From: Eupeodes corollae
Taxonomy: Eukaryota; Arthropoda; Insecta; Diptera; Syrphidae
DNA length: 64,000 nucleotides
NCBI RefSeq assembly: GCF_945859685.1
Contig: NC_079149.1
Coordinates: 65,738,991 to 65,802,990 of the forward strand
Direction: 5' to 3'
In this document: positions 45,932 through 55,310 of the stretch, in pieces
How the letters are laid out: each line of letters begins with the position of its first letter
Position numbering within the stretch: position 1 is the stretch's first letter
Position numbers and translations under genes: made by a program
Notes under the pieces: model-generated
The model's input: only the letters and a program-made list of their open reading frames with translations
The model's database searches: none
Told to the model about the DNA's origin: nothing

Positions 45932-46802
45932 ATGGTAATAAATACTAATCTATGGGTTTTATTAAATGCCTTTTAAATATAATTCTTGTATGCCAATTTT
46001 AGTTGCCGCTTTCTCTTCTTAAAACAGCCCAAAGTCATCCCATGGTAAGTTAAATGAAATTGGTGAATGGAAGAACAGAACCCTTTAATTTTTTAATTCA
46101 AGAAAAATAAAAAAGGTATATTATCATAGCACTCACTAATAATGAAGACAAAACGTTTAATTTTAAAAATATCCACTCCAAAAGATCATAAACCATTTTT
46201 TAATGTTTCTGTACTGGTTTTCCAAACACCGTTTAATTTTATATCTCAAAACCTGCTCTTAGAACTATTTAAAATTATTGGTTAAACGTATACCTACAAT
46301 AATTAAAAACCTTTTCTAGTTGGTAGAACTTAAAAATGGTGAGACATACAATGGACATCTTGTGAGCTGCGATTCATGGATGAATATAAACTTACGGGAC
46401 GTCATTTGTACCTCAAAGGTTTGTCCATTTTATTTATGAACATTGTTTAAAAATATATTCAAATCATATCAAAAATCTAATTAGGATGGAGATAGATTTT
46501 GGAGAATGCCAGAATGTTATATTAGAGGAAGCACTATTAAATACTTGCGTATCCCAGATGAAGTAATTGATATGGTCAAAGAGGATTCTCAGGTTAAGTC
46601 GAGAAATCGCGCCGAAATGAATAAAAGTCGAGGGGGTGGTGGAGGTGGAGGAGCTAATAACCAAAACCAACGCGGTCGCCCTGGCAACCGTAATAACTTT
46701 GGCAACCGCAATGTGGCAGGTGGACCGAACAGCGGTTCCAGGCCAACATCACAAGGTAATAGACCTCTTGCTTCCGGCGTTAAAAACAACAGAAAGCAAT
46801 AG
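45932..46802 (+). CDS. LSM4: U6 snRNA-associated Sm-like protein LSm4
   Basis: Four coding exons: 45932-45934 (the ATG alone), 46003-46044, 46320-46418 and 46485-46802, with GT/AG introns; 153 residues. The protein starts MLPLSLLKTAQSHPM. The Sm1 motif follows (LVELKNGETYNGHLVSCDSW, MNINLRDV), then the Sm2 motif (YIRGSTIKYLRIPDE). The C-terminus is a glycine/arginine/asparagine-rich tail (NKSRGGGGGGGANNQNQRGR), as in animal LSm4. LSm4 is a subunit of the LSm1-7 ring (mRNA decapping, P-bodies) and the LSm2-8 ring (U6 snRNP). AATAAA follows at 46861-46866. It converges on VPS25 with about 480 bp between stop codons. Confidence 0.96.
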
Positions 46803-46860
46803 TTTAAATACAATTAATTGCTGTAAACTAGGTTTTAAGAAGTAGTTTTCAAAAAACAAA

Positions 46861-46866
46861 AATAAA
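46861..46866 (+). terminator. LSM4 polyadenylation signal
   Basis: AATAAA 59 bp after the LSM4 stop codon, the only canonical signal close by on this strand. Confidence 0.6.
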
Positions 46867-47282
46867 AACTGTAGCTTTTGGAGAAAGGGAAGTCTTTATT
46901 TTAAAAAGTCTGGCATAAATATTTTTAGACATATTTGAATGGTTTTGAATAGGAGTCTAGTCGAAGAGCGTTTCTACTTGAACGATAGACATTGACACAA
47001 TGCAAATAGATTTTATGTGTTTTTTTGGAAATGAAATTAAGAATACGCTGATTGCGTGAATTTCGATAGCTTGTAAACGGTAACCTTATACCTTTTTTTA
47101 ACATTTTTAATCAAAAATAAGACACGATCCTTTAAAGTTTAGTGATCAGATCATCTGGTTCATTAAGACATTCAGTTTAAAACTAGAAGTAATTAATTAC
47201 AAACAATTGTGTTTTATGTTTAGTGGAATATATCTTTGCTGTTATGCTTTTAATTAAAGAAAATACAAATGAAACAATGAGT

Positions 47283-47839
47283 TTAGAAAAATTTAACTCC
47301 ATAAGCGCCATCCATATTTATAAGCTCACATTTCCCACGTTCCTCCAACTTTCGCAAAGCTTTGATCAAAATTTCTTCATCAACTTCTGAGAATTCTGAT
47401 TTTGCAGAACTCAATTCAAACAAAGTGCAAATAGTGTTTGAATGTCCGGTTTCTGACGCCCAAGAATACATCATGTCTGCATACTCGTCCAAGGTATACC
47501 AACATAAATTCCATTCGTTTCTTTCTTTATCAATTGGATGGGCAAATCCTGATTTGTGCAATGATTCAAAAATTTGTAAAGCAAGTTCATCGGATACTTT
47601 TCTACCAATGGAATCATTTTTAAAAAGTGTCGAAGTAGAAATGCTCAATTTGTTATTGTTTGTGGATTTATAATACTTCAGCACAATGTCGGCCCATACA
47701 GATATCTGTCGCTTTTTTGTTTCTTCATGATGCTGTAAACTGTAAAGAACCTTTAATAATAATAAAATGATATTTCATTGAATATTTACGTGTAAAAGGG
47801 TGGAAAAGAATATTCCCAAGGTAATTCGTATGTAGCCAT
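47283..47839 (-). CDS. VPS25: ESCRT-II subunit Vps25
   Basis: Exon 1 47839-47790 (MATYELPWEYSFPPFYT start) and exon 2 47739-47283 join in phase 2 through a short GT/AG intron, giving 168 residues. The N-terminal PWEYSFPPFY matches the Vps25 PPFF-type motif that docks on Vps22/Vps36. The rest forms the two winged helices: LQHHEETKKRQISVWADIVL, then DELALQIFESLHKSGFAHPI, WNLCWYTLDEYADMMYSWAS, SNTICTLFEL and the ending ALRKLEERGKCELI...GVKFF. Length and the terminal GVKFF agree with the family. ESCRT-II sorts ubiquitinated cargo into multivesicular bodies; Vps25 recruits Vps20. It faces LSM4 tail to tail. Confidence 0.96.
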
Positions 47840-47844
47840 AATAA

Positions 47845-48735
47845 AATAAATAAATCTGTCACTCCGTCAGTCAATGTCAGACAACATATACTAAAAGTTC
47901 TGTTCCTGTCTGTCTCGGATGTCGATGTGAAAATGGATGCGTTTAGTTCAATTGGCTAGTTTATATTTCTAAGATCTCAAAGAAAATTTCTTACACAACA
48001 TTATCATTTTTGCTGTCAGAAATATAAAATTGAATGTTGATGATTCGATTTCTCGGCTCAACCTTCCATTAGCGCAGCACGAATTTCGACTTGATAGATA
48101 TGTGAAAATAAATAATAACTATAGCAATTTGAGAGCGAGGAAAAATTAATTTCTATCTTTAATTAATTTTGAAGTTCACTTTTTTGATGGTGGTTTTGAA
48201 ATCTCTTCCCTGTTTTTTGTTCAATGTTGACATACCTCCTTTTTTTTTGGGTATTTTTTTGATTTTAGTGCTCAAATGAAAAAAGTATTTTGCATATACC
48301 CAAAAAAGGGGGTTGAAGGGTGCAGCATGCCCCCCTTACATTCCTCGAGTTAGTACACCGTGCTATCAATTTAAAAAAAAAACTTGTTTTCAAAAACTAA
48401 ATACAAAAAAAGTAGGGTTAAGTCCGAAAAAGAAAATATTTTTTTCTATGGCTTAAAGTTGTTTTCTCGGCTTAATATTTAAAACTTGTTCTATTGAGAT
48501 TCCTACCTAACTGTAAAAGTCAGAAGGAAATTCGTGCTGCAGTAATGGAAAGTCGCCCCGATTTCTCAAGAATTCCCATCGCCCAATTTAAAAGGAAAGA
48601 CAAAATTGCAATGTTCAGGTGATTACTATGTAATTTAATGAATAGTTGATTGTGTTTATAAGTATATGCAATAAGTGAAAACGGCACACGTAGAGAAGCG
48701 ACGTAGAGAAGCGACATCTATTTCTCAAAAAACGT
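47845..48735. other. VPS25 upstream region, no gene
   Basis: Sequence upstream of VPS25 with promoter function presumed only. A short patch near 48240-48360 (cccaaaaaagggggttgaag) is unusual but unassigned. Confidence 0.35.
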
Positions 48736-49039
48736 ATAAAGATTGTGTTTAAAGAATAAATAAAAAATAAATTAGGTGGCGCAACAGTCCATGAAGAACC
48801 AGGGCATAGCGACTTACAACTTTCAACCATTCCTGTGTTCGAGTAATGTTATCGGGGTTGAAAGGGACCTACAGTTTATATGCCGAATCCAAACGGCTTA
48901 GTGGATAAAGCACTTTTCACGACAAGAATTACTCTTCGAGGATTTGTCAATTATTCGCAAGTGGCGATACCCGTGAAAAATGTAGGTGGCACCAGCAGGG
49001 ATTGAACCCAAGACCCCTTGCTTGACAGTGCAACACACT

Positions 49040-49676
49040 TTTTTTTTTTTTTTTTCATTTTTTTTTCAAATTCATTTTTATTTAATTCAATCTTAAACCT
49101 ATCTTAAAGCTAGACAAAAATTCATAAAACTAGCCTAAATTATCCATAACTTACAACTAACTTAATGGTCCCATACGGACACTCTAAGCTAAACTATAAC
49201 ACTAATTACTAATGCCTTTCGGCCTTAAGATCTATTTTACTTCCATTTAAATTTTATTTGTTTTGTTTTTATTAGAAAATTTTGAAAAAAACTAATATCA
49301 ATAACCTTTTTTATTTATTTTTACTTACAAACTACTTAAAATAAGGTCCTTAAATAAAACTTAAAAACTAACTTAAACTACCTATTCTACCTATAAACTA
49401 CTTAAAACTAGAACAACCACAGCAGCAAATCTAACTATCTAACATTTTTGTTTTTCATATTTCGTTGTCTTTTTTTTTTTTTTTTTTTTTTTTTTGTATT
49501 TTTATTTTTTTTTTTTAATGTTTTTTTAATTTTTTTTTTAATTTCTTGTTTTTTGTTTTTTTTTTTTTTATTTATTTTTTTTTTTTCGTGCCACCATGCC
49601 TATTCTACTTAAAACTAAACCCTAAAACTATAAAACAAGTATGTAAGCCGGCCAAGGCTTAAAAACCCCATCCCGA
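49040..49676 (-). other. LINE 3' UTR and A-rich tail
   Basis: Follows the ORF2 stop. It contains long A/G-A runs (T-rich on the plus strand, about 49465-49590) and ends with ...aataaaaatgaattaaaaaa-like sequence and poly(A) abutting the target duplication. The same 3' UTR closes the truncated copy at 32397-32991, which defines it as element sequence. Confidence 0.85.
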
Positions 49677-52600
49677 CTACCCACTATCAAGTGCCGATTG
49701 AAGCCACCAAAACTGGTTCTCCTGCTTCACCCTATCAGTTCGGTCCCGTTCGGACACAGCCCTACTGAACCGAAGGAGCTCTGCTCCGCCTTGTGCCATG
49801 ACGTCCCGATTGTACAGGAGTCGCCTATCCACGGTTCTTCGTCTGACGTGGTAGATTAACGGAACTGCCAATCTATCCTGTATCAGACCGCATCTATCTA
49901 AAAAGAGGAATGCCTCTGGGGGAATGAAGCCGCTCAAGCGTGCACTCTCAAAATACTCGTCTTTCGGATAGAACGCCCCGAAAATTAAATTGTTGGTCGA
50001 AGACATAGCTCTTGCAATGTGACCTCGAACGAGTTTTATCACGAAATTGTCAATTCTGTTGATTCGAGCCCCGTTGTATAGGACCTCGTTTGAATAATAA
50101 TGCACATAAGAAGATTCGGCTGTTCGATATAAGCCGGTACAGCGTCGTAAACACTGCCGCTCGAACACCCGAAACCTTTCCATCTGGGAAGGTGCAACGT
50201 TGAACCACACAGGACAACCATAAACGATCATTGGCCGTATGAGGGCCATGTAGCAAATTACCTTCACTCTGGGGTCAAGCCGACTGCTAAAAAACAGCCG
50301 TTTCGTCAGAGCGAAGGCTCCTCTGGCCCTGGTCAGAGCAGCATTTATATGTCTGTCGAAATATAAATACTGATCTAACCAGATACCGAGGTACTTCACT
50401 ACACTTTTGCTCGCCAATGGCTGCCCGTGAAGATCAACGATGACCATCTTGCGCCAATTCTTACACGTATCCCTCGTGGCCCTAGCCAACGGAGTCCGGA
50501 ACAGAATTGTCTCTGACTTCTGGACATTTATTTTCAGTTTCCAGTCGTTGCAATATCGCTGAATCTTGTCGAAATCACGCTGCAAGAGAATTCTAATAAC
50601 CTCAACCTTTCGGGCCGTTCTGTACGCAATTAGATCGTCGGCGTACGCAATTGCCTTTGTAAGACTACCTATCAGATCGCTGGTGTAAATGCTGAAGAGA
50701 ATCGGCGAATTCACCGCTCCCTGTTGAAGACCATTTTTAATTGAGAATGTTGTGGTAGAAGTTACATTGCCGCTTTTGACAACAAACTTTCTACCGTTAA
50801 GCATATCATAAAGTATATACAACAATGGCTTGCTTATGCCAAGCCTGCTCAGTTTTAGGTAAAGGCCCTCTAACCATACGGTGTCAAAGGCCTTTTCCAA
50901 ATCAACCAGAACAGCACCTGTGCATTGTTGTTTTGATTTATTCCATTGGATATCAGAAACGAGTTTAGACGCAGCATGAATTGTGTCATGACCCGCCTTG
51001 AACCCGAACTGTTTATCCGGAATTATTTTGTTGTCCGCAGCCCACTTAGTCAGAGCCCTATTAATGATCTTTTCGAAAACTTTGCTGATGCTCGGAAGAA
51101 GACTTATCGACCGAAGATTTGACGGGTTGGAGTTGTCCTTTCCCTTTTTCGGGAGAGGATGAACCACAGCGGTCTTCCAATGCACTGGATAATATGCATT
51201 ATTCAGTGCATTATTGAAGAGCGTGGTGTATATGTCAATTGCTTCCATCGGTAAATGTCTTAGTACAACGTTGGATATACCATCGACACCTGCTGACTTT
51301 TTGTTTTTTATTGTCTTAAAGATGAGCTGAAGCTCAACCTTCGTCACTAACAAGGGACTTGGTCCCGTTTGCTCGGCGATTATGGCATTTGCCAAGGAAT
51401 CGTCATTGAACCGCATGAAACCGCGGTTCTCAGATCGCCATTGTGTCATATCATTTCGAAGGTAAAAGTGATTAAGTAGGGCTCTGTTTTCCAGGTCGTG
51501 GTTGGGGCGAATGCTTACATTCACCTTGTACACTTGCTGGAAAGCAGCTCCCACCGCCTCCACTTTTTCCTTCGGATCTTCAATTATATAAAAGTCATCG
51601 TCAAAGATGGCTTCTTCTGGATCTATTTGAGCTGTCCTGAGTACGTGTCTGTTCTCTTCGGTTCGTTGAAGTTTCAGACTCGGAAGGTCATTGTCGTTCT
51701 TTTTTCTGAATATCTTGTTGATTTTAGGGAACATACTAGGGTCGCTCGAATTAACTGACCGGATCTTGCGGTCCCAGTACTTGTTAATTGATAGCCTGTA
51801 GTTCTCCTTAATCAACTGATTGACATTTTTTATTGACGACTTCAGTGTCCTAACCTCCAAGTCGCGTGGGTCTGTAAGTCGTCTGTGCAAGTTTTTGAGT
51901 CTTGTCAGTAAGCCACTTTTGTGCCTACGTAGTGCGTCAATTGTCGCGTTTCTGTAAGCGTCCATTTGGACCCGTTCTCTGTACTTTGGGATTGTCCGTT
52001 CCATCGTTCGTTTTATTGTTTCGTCCATCTGTTGTAAATGTTGGTCAATTTCTGTATTTGTCAGGTTTCTGTTGTTTGGTGGGGCTATGTCACTCGAACG
52101 AAGTTCTCTCGCTAAGGCGTTGGTGAAACGAGGCCAACGCATCTTACTGTAATTGTAAGAGTGCGTTGCAACGTATTCCTCCAACTCCACGCGTTCGTTC
52201 GGAATCTGCATTACAGCAGCCAGTCCGCAGTGATCACTGTCGTACTCGACTGTCTGTAAGCAGTTTCGCGGGTGATTACCCACTTTGTCTGTAACTGTCA
52301 GTCTAGTGTCGTACAGCAAAAGATCCAGAAAGGAGCCGCTTCTTGGATACGATGGCCTTTCAGTAGCCAGCAGGTCGACGCCATATTCAACGCTGTAAAG
52401 ATTCATCAAATTAAAAAGATGATTACCTCTGGGATTACTTTGTTGATTTCCCCAATCTTCATGTTTTGCATTCAAATCACCGGCCAAGATGAAATAGTTT
52501 TCTTCCAAGCTCAGTTTAAGTTCCCTAAAAACAATCTCGAGTTCTGATGCAAAGTAAGTGACCTGCGGAGCTCCAGCCGCATAAGCCGCAATCATATACA

Positions 52601-52937
52601 TCCGCTTCCCTTGAGAGAGAGAGATGCATACGACGCAAACTTCTAGCGTCTTGAGCTTTCGCAATTCATTGTTGTATATGACTTTATAATTAATGCCTTT
52701 TCGTATAAAGAGAGCGACACCGCCCCCTTGAGTGGAGTCGGGCCGGTCTCTTCTTACGATATTGTAATTTTTATGAGTCAATTTGTGTTTGTGGTTTAGC
52801 TTAGTTTCGCTAGCCATAAACACATCGGGACTGTAGTCTTTCAACAATTGGAACATATTGGCTCTTCGTTCAATCCTAATCAGTGAATTTACATTCACAG
52901 CTAGGACTTTTAGGCGCGTCTTCGGCAGCGCGCCCAT
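49677..52937 (-). CDS. LINE ORF2: endonuclease and reverse transcriptase
   Basis: 1,086 residues. The APE-type endonuclease covers about residues 1-235: LAVNVNSL, the ASETKLN glutamate, AGDLNAKHEDWG and SDHCGL. A basic linker follows. RT spans about 500-830, with SAGVDGISN, KQFGFKAGHDTIHAA, VDLEKAFDTVW (first Asp), LQQGAVNSPILFSIYTSDL, and YADD at residues 765-768 (50634-50645). The C-terminal part carries no RNase H and ends FWWLQSALDSG. The ATG overlaps the ORF1 stop as TAATG at 52935-52939, suggesting termination-reinitiation, as shown for the SART1 LINE. All catalytic residues seen are intact, so the protein may be active. Confidence 0.95.
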   Translation of the reverse strand: MGALPKTRLKVLAVNVNSLIRIERRANMFQLLKDYSPDVFMASETKLNHKHKLTHKNYNIVRRDRPDSTQGGGVALFIRKGINYKVIYNNELRKLKTLEVCVVCISLSQGKRMYMIAAYAAGAPQVTYFASELEIVFRELKLSLEENYFILAGDLNAKHEDWGNQQSNPRGNHLFNLMNLYSVEYGVDLLATERPSYPRSGSFLDLLLYDTRLTVTDKVGNHPRNCLQTVEYDSDHCGLAAVMQIPNERVELEEYVATHSYNYSKMRWPRFTNALARELRSSDIAPPNNRNLTNTEIDQHLQQMDETIKRTMERTIPKYRERVQMDAYRNATIDALRRHKSGLLTRLKNLHRRLTDPRDLEVRTLKSSIKNVNQLIKENYRLSINKYWDRKIRSVNSSDPSMFPKINKIFRKKNDNDLPSLKLQRTEENRHVLRTAQIDPEEAIFDDDFYIIEDPKEKVEAVGAAFQQVYKVNVSIRPNHDLENRALLNHFYLRNDMTQWRSENRGFMRFNDDSLANAIIAEQTGPSPLLVTKVELQLIFKTIKNKKSAGVDGISNVVLRHLPMEAIDIYTTLFNNALNNAYYPVHWKTAVVHPLPKKGKDNSNPSNLRSISLLPSISKVFEKIINRALTKWAADNKIIPDKQFGFKAGHDTIHAASKLVSDIQWNKSKQQCTGAVLVDLEKAFDTVWLEGLYLKLSRLGISKPLLYILYDMLNGRKFVVKSGNVTSTTTFSIKNGLQQGAVNSPILFSIYTSDLIGSLTKAIAYADDLIAYRTARKVEVIRILLQRDFDKIQRYCNDWKLKINVQKSETILFRTPLARATRDTCKNWRKMVIVDLHGQPLASKSVVKYLGIWLDQYLYFDRHINAALTRARGAFALTKRLFFSSRLDPRVKVICYMALIRPMIVYGCPVWFNVAPSQMERFRVFERQCLRRCTGLYRTAESSYVHYYSNEVLYNGARINRIDNFVIKLVRGHIARAMSSTNNLIFGAFYPKDEYFESARLSGFIPPEAFLFLDRCGLIQDRLAVPLIYHVRRRTVDRRLLYNRDVMAQGGAELLRFSRAVSERDRTDRVKQENQFWWLQSALDSG

Positions 52938-54940
52938 TATGGTCTAAATTGCGCCAGGCCAGGCAACAAAGAGTAGAGATGATCTACCCTTTTGCCTTGC
53001 TCCTTTATCTGACTTTGCAGTCCTGTTAGTTGACCTTGAATGCTCAACAACAAGGCTACAATGTCAGGCTGCACCTCTGGTGCCTTAGGCACAGTGGCTT
53101 TGGGGGCAACCGTTGGTGGAGCCTGTCTCGTATTCCCATTCCCTGACACCATTTGGGCGTAAGAGAATTTGGGATCCACGAATTTTTGTGTTGGAGCCTG
53201 TCGTTCGACTGTTCGACTTTTTTCGGCTTTTTGACTGGCCTGTTTTTGCTTCATTTGTTGGACCTTAGGGCAACCCCTATAGTTAGCCGGGTGCCCTTGG
53301 TTTCCACAAAGGACACACTTGAGCAGGGTCAAATCCTCAACCCGCTCATTCCCCAGCTTACATTCTCCTACTTTGTGGGTTTCTCCGCACCTCACACAAC
53401 GCAACTGCATATTGCAGTTGGCATTGGCATGGCCAAACCTCTGGCAGTTAGTACATTGTAAAATGCCGTCGTGCCTTTTTAATGTATCCCAGCGTACAGC
53501 TTGATTGTCGAGAGATGTGATTCCCTTGACACTATTAACACTGCTTTTGGGCGATAATGTTACCAAGAACATTGGCAGCCTATAACCCCCCCGCCTGGAC
53601 TTTACCGTAGTGAACGGCTTGACCCCGATAAAATCGAGATCGTCCGTGGCTTTTTGACGGAGCTCAGCTAAGAGCTCCTCTGGTTCCGTGCAGGAACTTA
53701 TGCCCTTCAGAAGGACCGTCTGGAATTTTTCGCTCTTAGGCGTATAGCTGAAGAACTCAGCGGTGGCCTGTTTGAGCACTTCTTTAAGTAATTTGTATTC
53801 GGCCAGTGAGAAGCACTGTACCGAATACCGCTTTTCTTTTTCATTCAGAATATTGATTAAAAATTTGCCCTTAGTGGCCGACTTACATACCTGTTTCAAG
53901 TCTTGCAGGTCAACCCGGTAGGTCCTAATTGGTGGCACCTTCTCCTTCTTGGGCAGTGGTTGTTTCTGGTGTTGCTGCTTCTGCTGCTGTTGTTGCTGCT
54001 TCTGCTGCTGTTGTTTCTGCTGCTGCTGTTTCTGCTGCTGTTGTTGCTGCTGCATTGCTTTAGTTGAGGTCGATGGGCCCTCAACATTTGCGCCTGTGAC
54101 TGCTGCTGGCTTCTTTTTATTTTGCTCCGCTCCTGTGTTTTTGGGAGCGGGCTTATGTTGTGGTTGTTTTTGCTGCTGTAGTTGTTGTTGCTGTTGTTTT
54201 TGCGCTGCCTCTTCCTTTCGGCGCGCCTCTTGTTTGATTCTAAGGGCAGTGAGGAGGGGCTCGATTTCCTCCTTCAGCTTGTTGAGGCTTTGCTCGAACT
54301 GGCTGATGGCTGCCTGTTTGGTTTGCAGGGCCTGCACCAGTTCGGTTTCATCCTGGAGGTCCACCATTACCTCCAAAGCCTCCGTTGGCGGCGGGACTGG
54401 CTCTGGCTCCGATATGATTAATTCCATATTCGGAGACCTGAAGAGCCCCTCTCCACCTTCGGATACATATTCAATTTTATCCGACTCGGCGTAGTCGGAA
54501 AACTCACTCTCGGTGGTAATTCCTCCTTTACCACTCTCCATTTCCTTTCGCATGTCCCGCCGCTTAGCAGAGTTGGCCCTCTCCACTTTGTTGGGGCTAT
54601 GCTTCTTAATCTTTCTCTTTTTGTTGTTTGTGGCCTTCATCCACTGGTCAGATGCCTGACCTGATGTTGTTGCGGTTGTTTTTGGTACCGCTGCTGGCAC
54701 CACCGCAACATCGCCTGATATGTTGGCAGAGGTATCTTTCGATACCCCTGCTTTTTTCTCCTTCTCCATCTGCTTTTCTTCCCAACAGATAAAATCAACA
54801 ATTTCTCTGTTGTGAAAAAAAGCTATTAAATTTTTTGTTGACTCCGGCTGGGAATCGAACCCACGACCCTTGGATCTGCTTCCTGACGCCACTTCCTCTG
54901 GGCTATCGAATTGATGTTTTTTCTGGTGGCAAACTGCCAA
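52937..54940 (-). CDS. LINE ORF1: gag-like nucleic-acid-binding protein
   Basis: 667 residues in the open frame. The first ~57 residues overlap a tRNA-like stretch, so the real start may be Met58 (MEKEKKAGVSKD). Next come acidic and coiled regions (LVQALQTKQAAISQFEQSLN), glutamine-rich low complexity encoded by CAG runs (about 53975-54190), and a PRE_C2HC-type domain (YRVDLQDLKQV to FLVTLSP). Three zinc knuckles follow from about residue 496: CTNCQRFGHANANC, CVRCGETHKVGEC and CVLCGNQGHPANYRGC. This is the layout of jockey-clade ORF1 proteins, which bind element RNA. A proline-rich tail ends at the TAATG overlap with ORF2. Confidence 0.93.
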   Translation of the reverse strand: MAVCHQKKHQFDSPEEVASGSRSKGRGFDSQPESTKNLIAFFHNREIVDFICWEEKQMEKEKKAGVSKDTSANISGDVAVVPAAVPKTTATTSGQASDQWMKATNNKKRKIKKHSPNKVERANSAKRRDMRKEMESGKGGITTESEFSDYAESDKIEYVSEGGEGLFRSPNMELIISEPEPVPPPTEALEVMVDLQDETELVQALQTKQAAISQFEQSLNKLKEEIEPLLTALRIKQEARRKEEAAQKQQQQQLQQQKQPQHKPAPKNTGAEQNKKKPAAVTGANVEGPSTSTKAMQQQQQQQKQQQQKQQQQKQQQQQQKQQHQKQPLPKKEKVPPIRTYRVDLQDLKQVCKSATKGKFLINILNEKEKRYSVQCFSLAEYKLLKEVLKQATAEFFSYTPKSEKFQTVLLKGISSCTEPEELLAELRQKATDDLDFIGVKPFTTVKSRRGGYRLPMFLVTLSPKSSVNSVKGITSLDNQAVRWDTLKRHDGILQCTNCQRFGHANANCNMQLRCVRCGETHKVGECKLGNERVEDLTLLKCVLCGNQGHPANYRGCPKVQQMKQKQASQKAEKSRTVERQAPTQKFVDPKFSYAQMVSGNGNTRQAPPTVAPKATVPKAPEVQPDIVALLLSIQGQLTGLQSQIKEQGKRVDHLYSLLPGLAQFRP
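54841..54908 (-). other. tRNA-like segment at LINE 5' end
   Basis: On the minus strand, ATAGCCCAGAGGAAGTGG carries an A-box-like TAGCCCAGAGG (54905-54895). About 35 bp on, GGGTCGTGGGTTCGATTCCC carries a perfect B-box GGTTCGATTCC (54861-54851). The arrangement is that of a tRNA gene body, overlapping the first codons of the ORF1 frame. It could act as an internal promoter or be a captured tRNA fragment. It is distinct from the SINE's tRNA-like head. Confidence 0.6.
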
Positions 54941-55081
54941 CTTTATTTACAACTTAACTTGCACTGTTAATTAACTTTTAAATAAATATAAATAAAATCA
55001 CTTCTTCACAGGTTGGAAGTCAAATAACGACTGACAGTGCAACACACTAACCATCTCGCTACGGGTACTACAAAGATTGTG

Positions 55082-55310
55082 CTAGTACTTTTAAATCATG
55101 TGTTATCTCTAAAAAATCTGTACTTACAAACAATAGTATATCTGAAAAAAAATTATGACAATATAATTGTTTAAACTTTGTTTTACATGTATTGGTGTTG
55201 TTCAAAAATTGAAAGCTAAGCCCGTTTTAACTTCTCACAGACATATATTACCAGTTTTTCGGTAAAAGACAGAAGATTATTCACTTTTTGAATTTGTATG
55301 TAGTTAAGCG
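55082..55310. other. No recognised gene
   Basis: Short AT-rich spacer between the SINE duplication and the next TIR element. Confidence 0.4.

Larger units (their letters stand above)
49040..55031 (-). mobile_element. Full-length jockey-like LINE inside a SINE
   Basis: About 6.0 kb on the minus strand: 5' end at 55031, ORF1, ORF2, a ~600-bp 3' UTR and an A-rich tail at 49040. A perfect 17-bp target duplication (tgacagtgcaacacact) lies at 49023-49039 and 55032-55048. Both ORFs are open. ORF1 has the PRE_C2HC plus zinc-knuckle layout of jockey-clade elements; ORF2 has an APE-type endonuclease and RT without RNase H. Shorter copies lie at 31554-32991, 41880-42760 and 62911-63493. The intact frames and perfect duplication point to a recent insertion. 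Confidence 0.93.
48753..55069 (-). repeat. SINE copy S6, split by the full-length LINE
   Basis: The head is at 55069-55049 (agtacccgtagcgagatggt on the minus strand). The remainder is at 49039-48753, including the B box gggttcaatccc and the tgttgcgccacc end. The SINE has its own 10-bp duplication, aaagattgtg, at 48738-48747 and 55072-55081. The LINE lies in between in the same orientation. Confidence 0.85.

Noticed and set aside
46589..46813. Proline-rich minus-strand frame
   Set aside because: Antisense of the glycine/arginine-rich tail of LSM4.
53949..54494. 181-codon cysteine-rich frame on the plus strand
   Set aside because: It is the antisense of the CAG/glutamine-rich part of LINE ORF1; the cysteines come from TGC/TGT codons opposite GCA/CAG runs.
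54841..54908. Genuine tRNA gene
   Set aside because: A and B boxes are present, but I could not fold a convincing acceptor stem, and the segment lies inside the LINE and its ORF1 frame.
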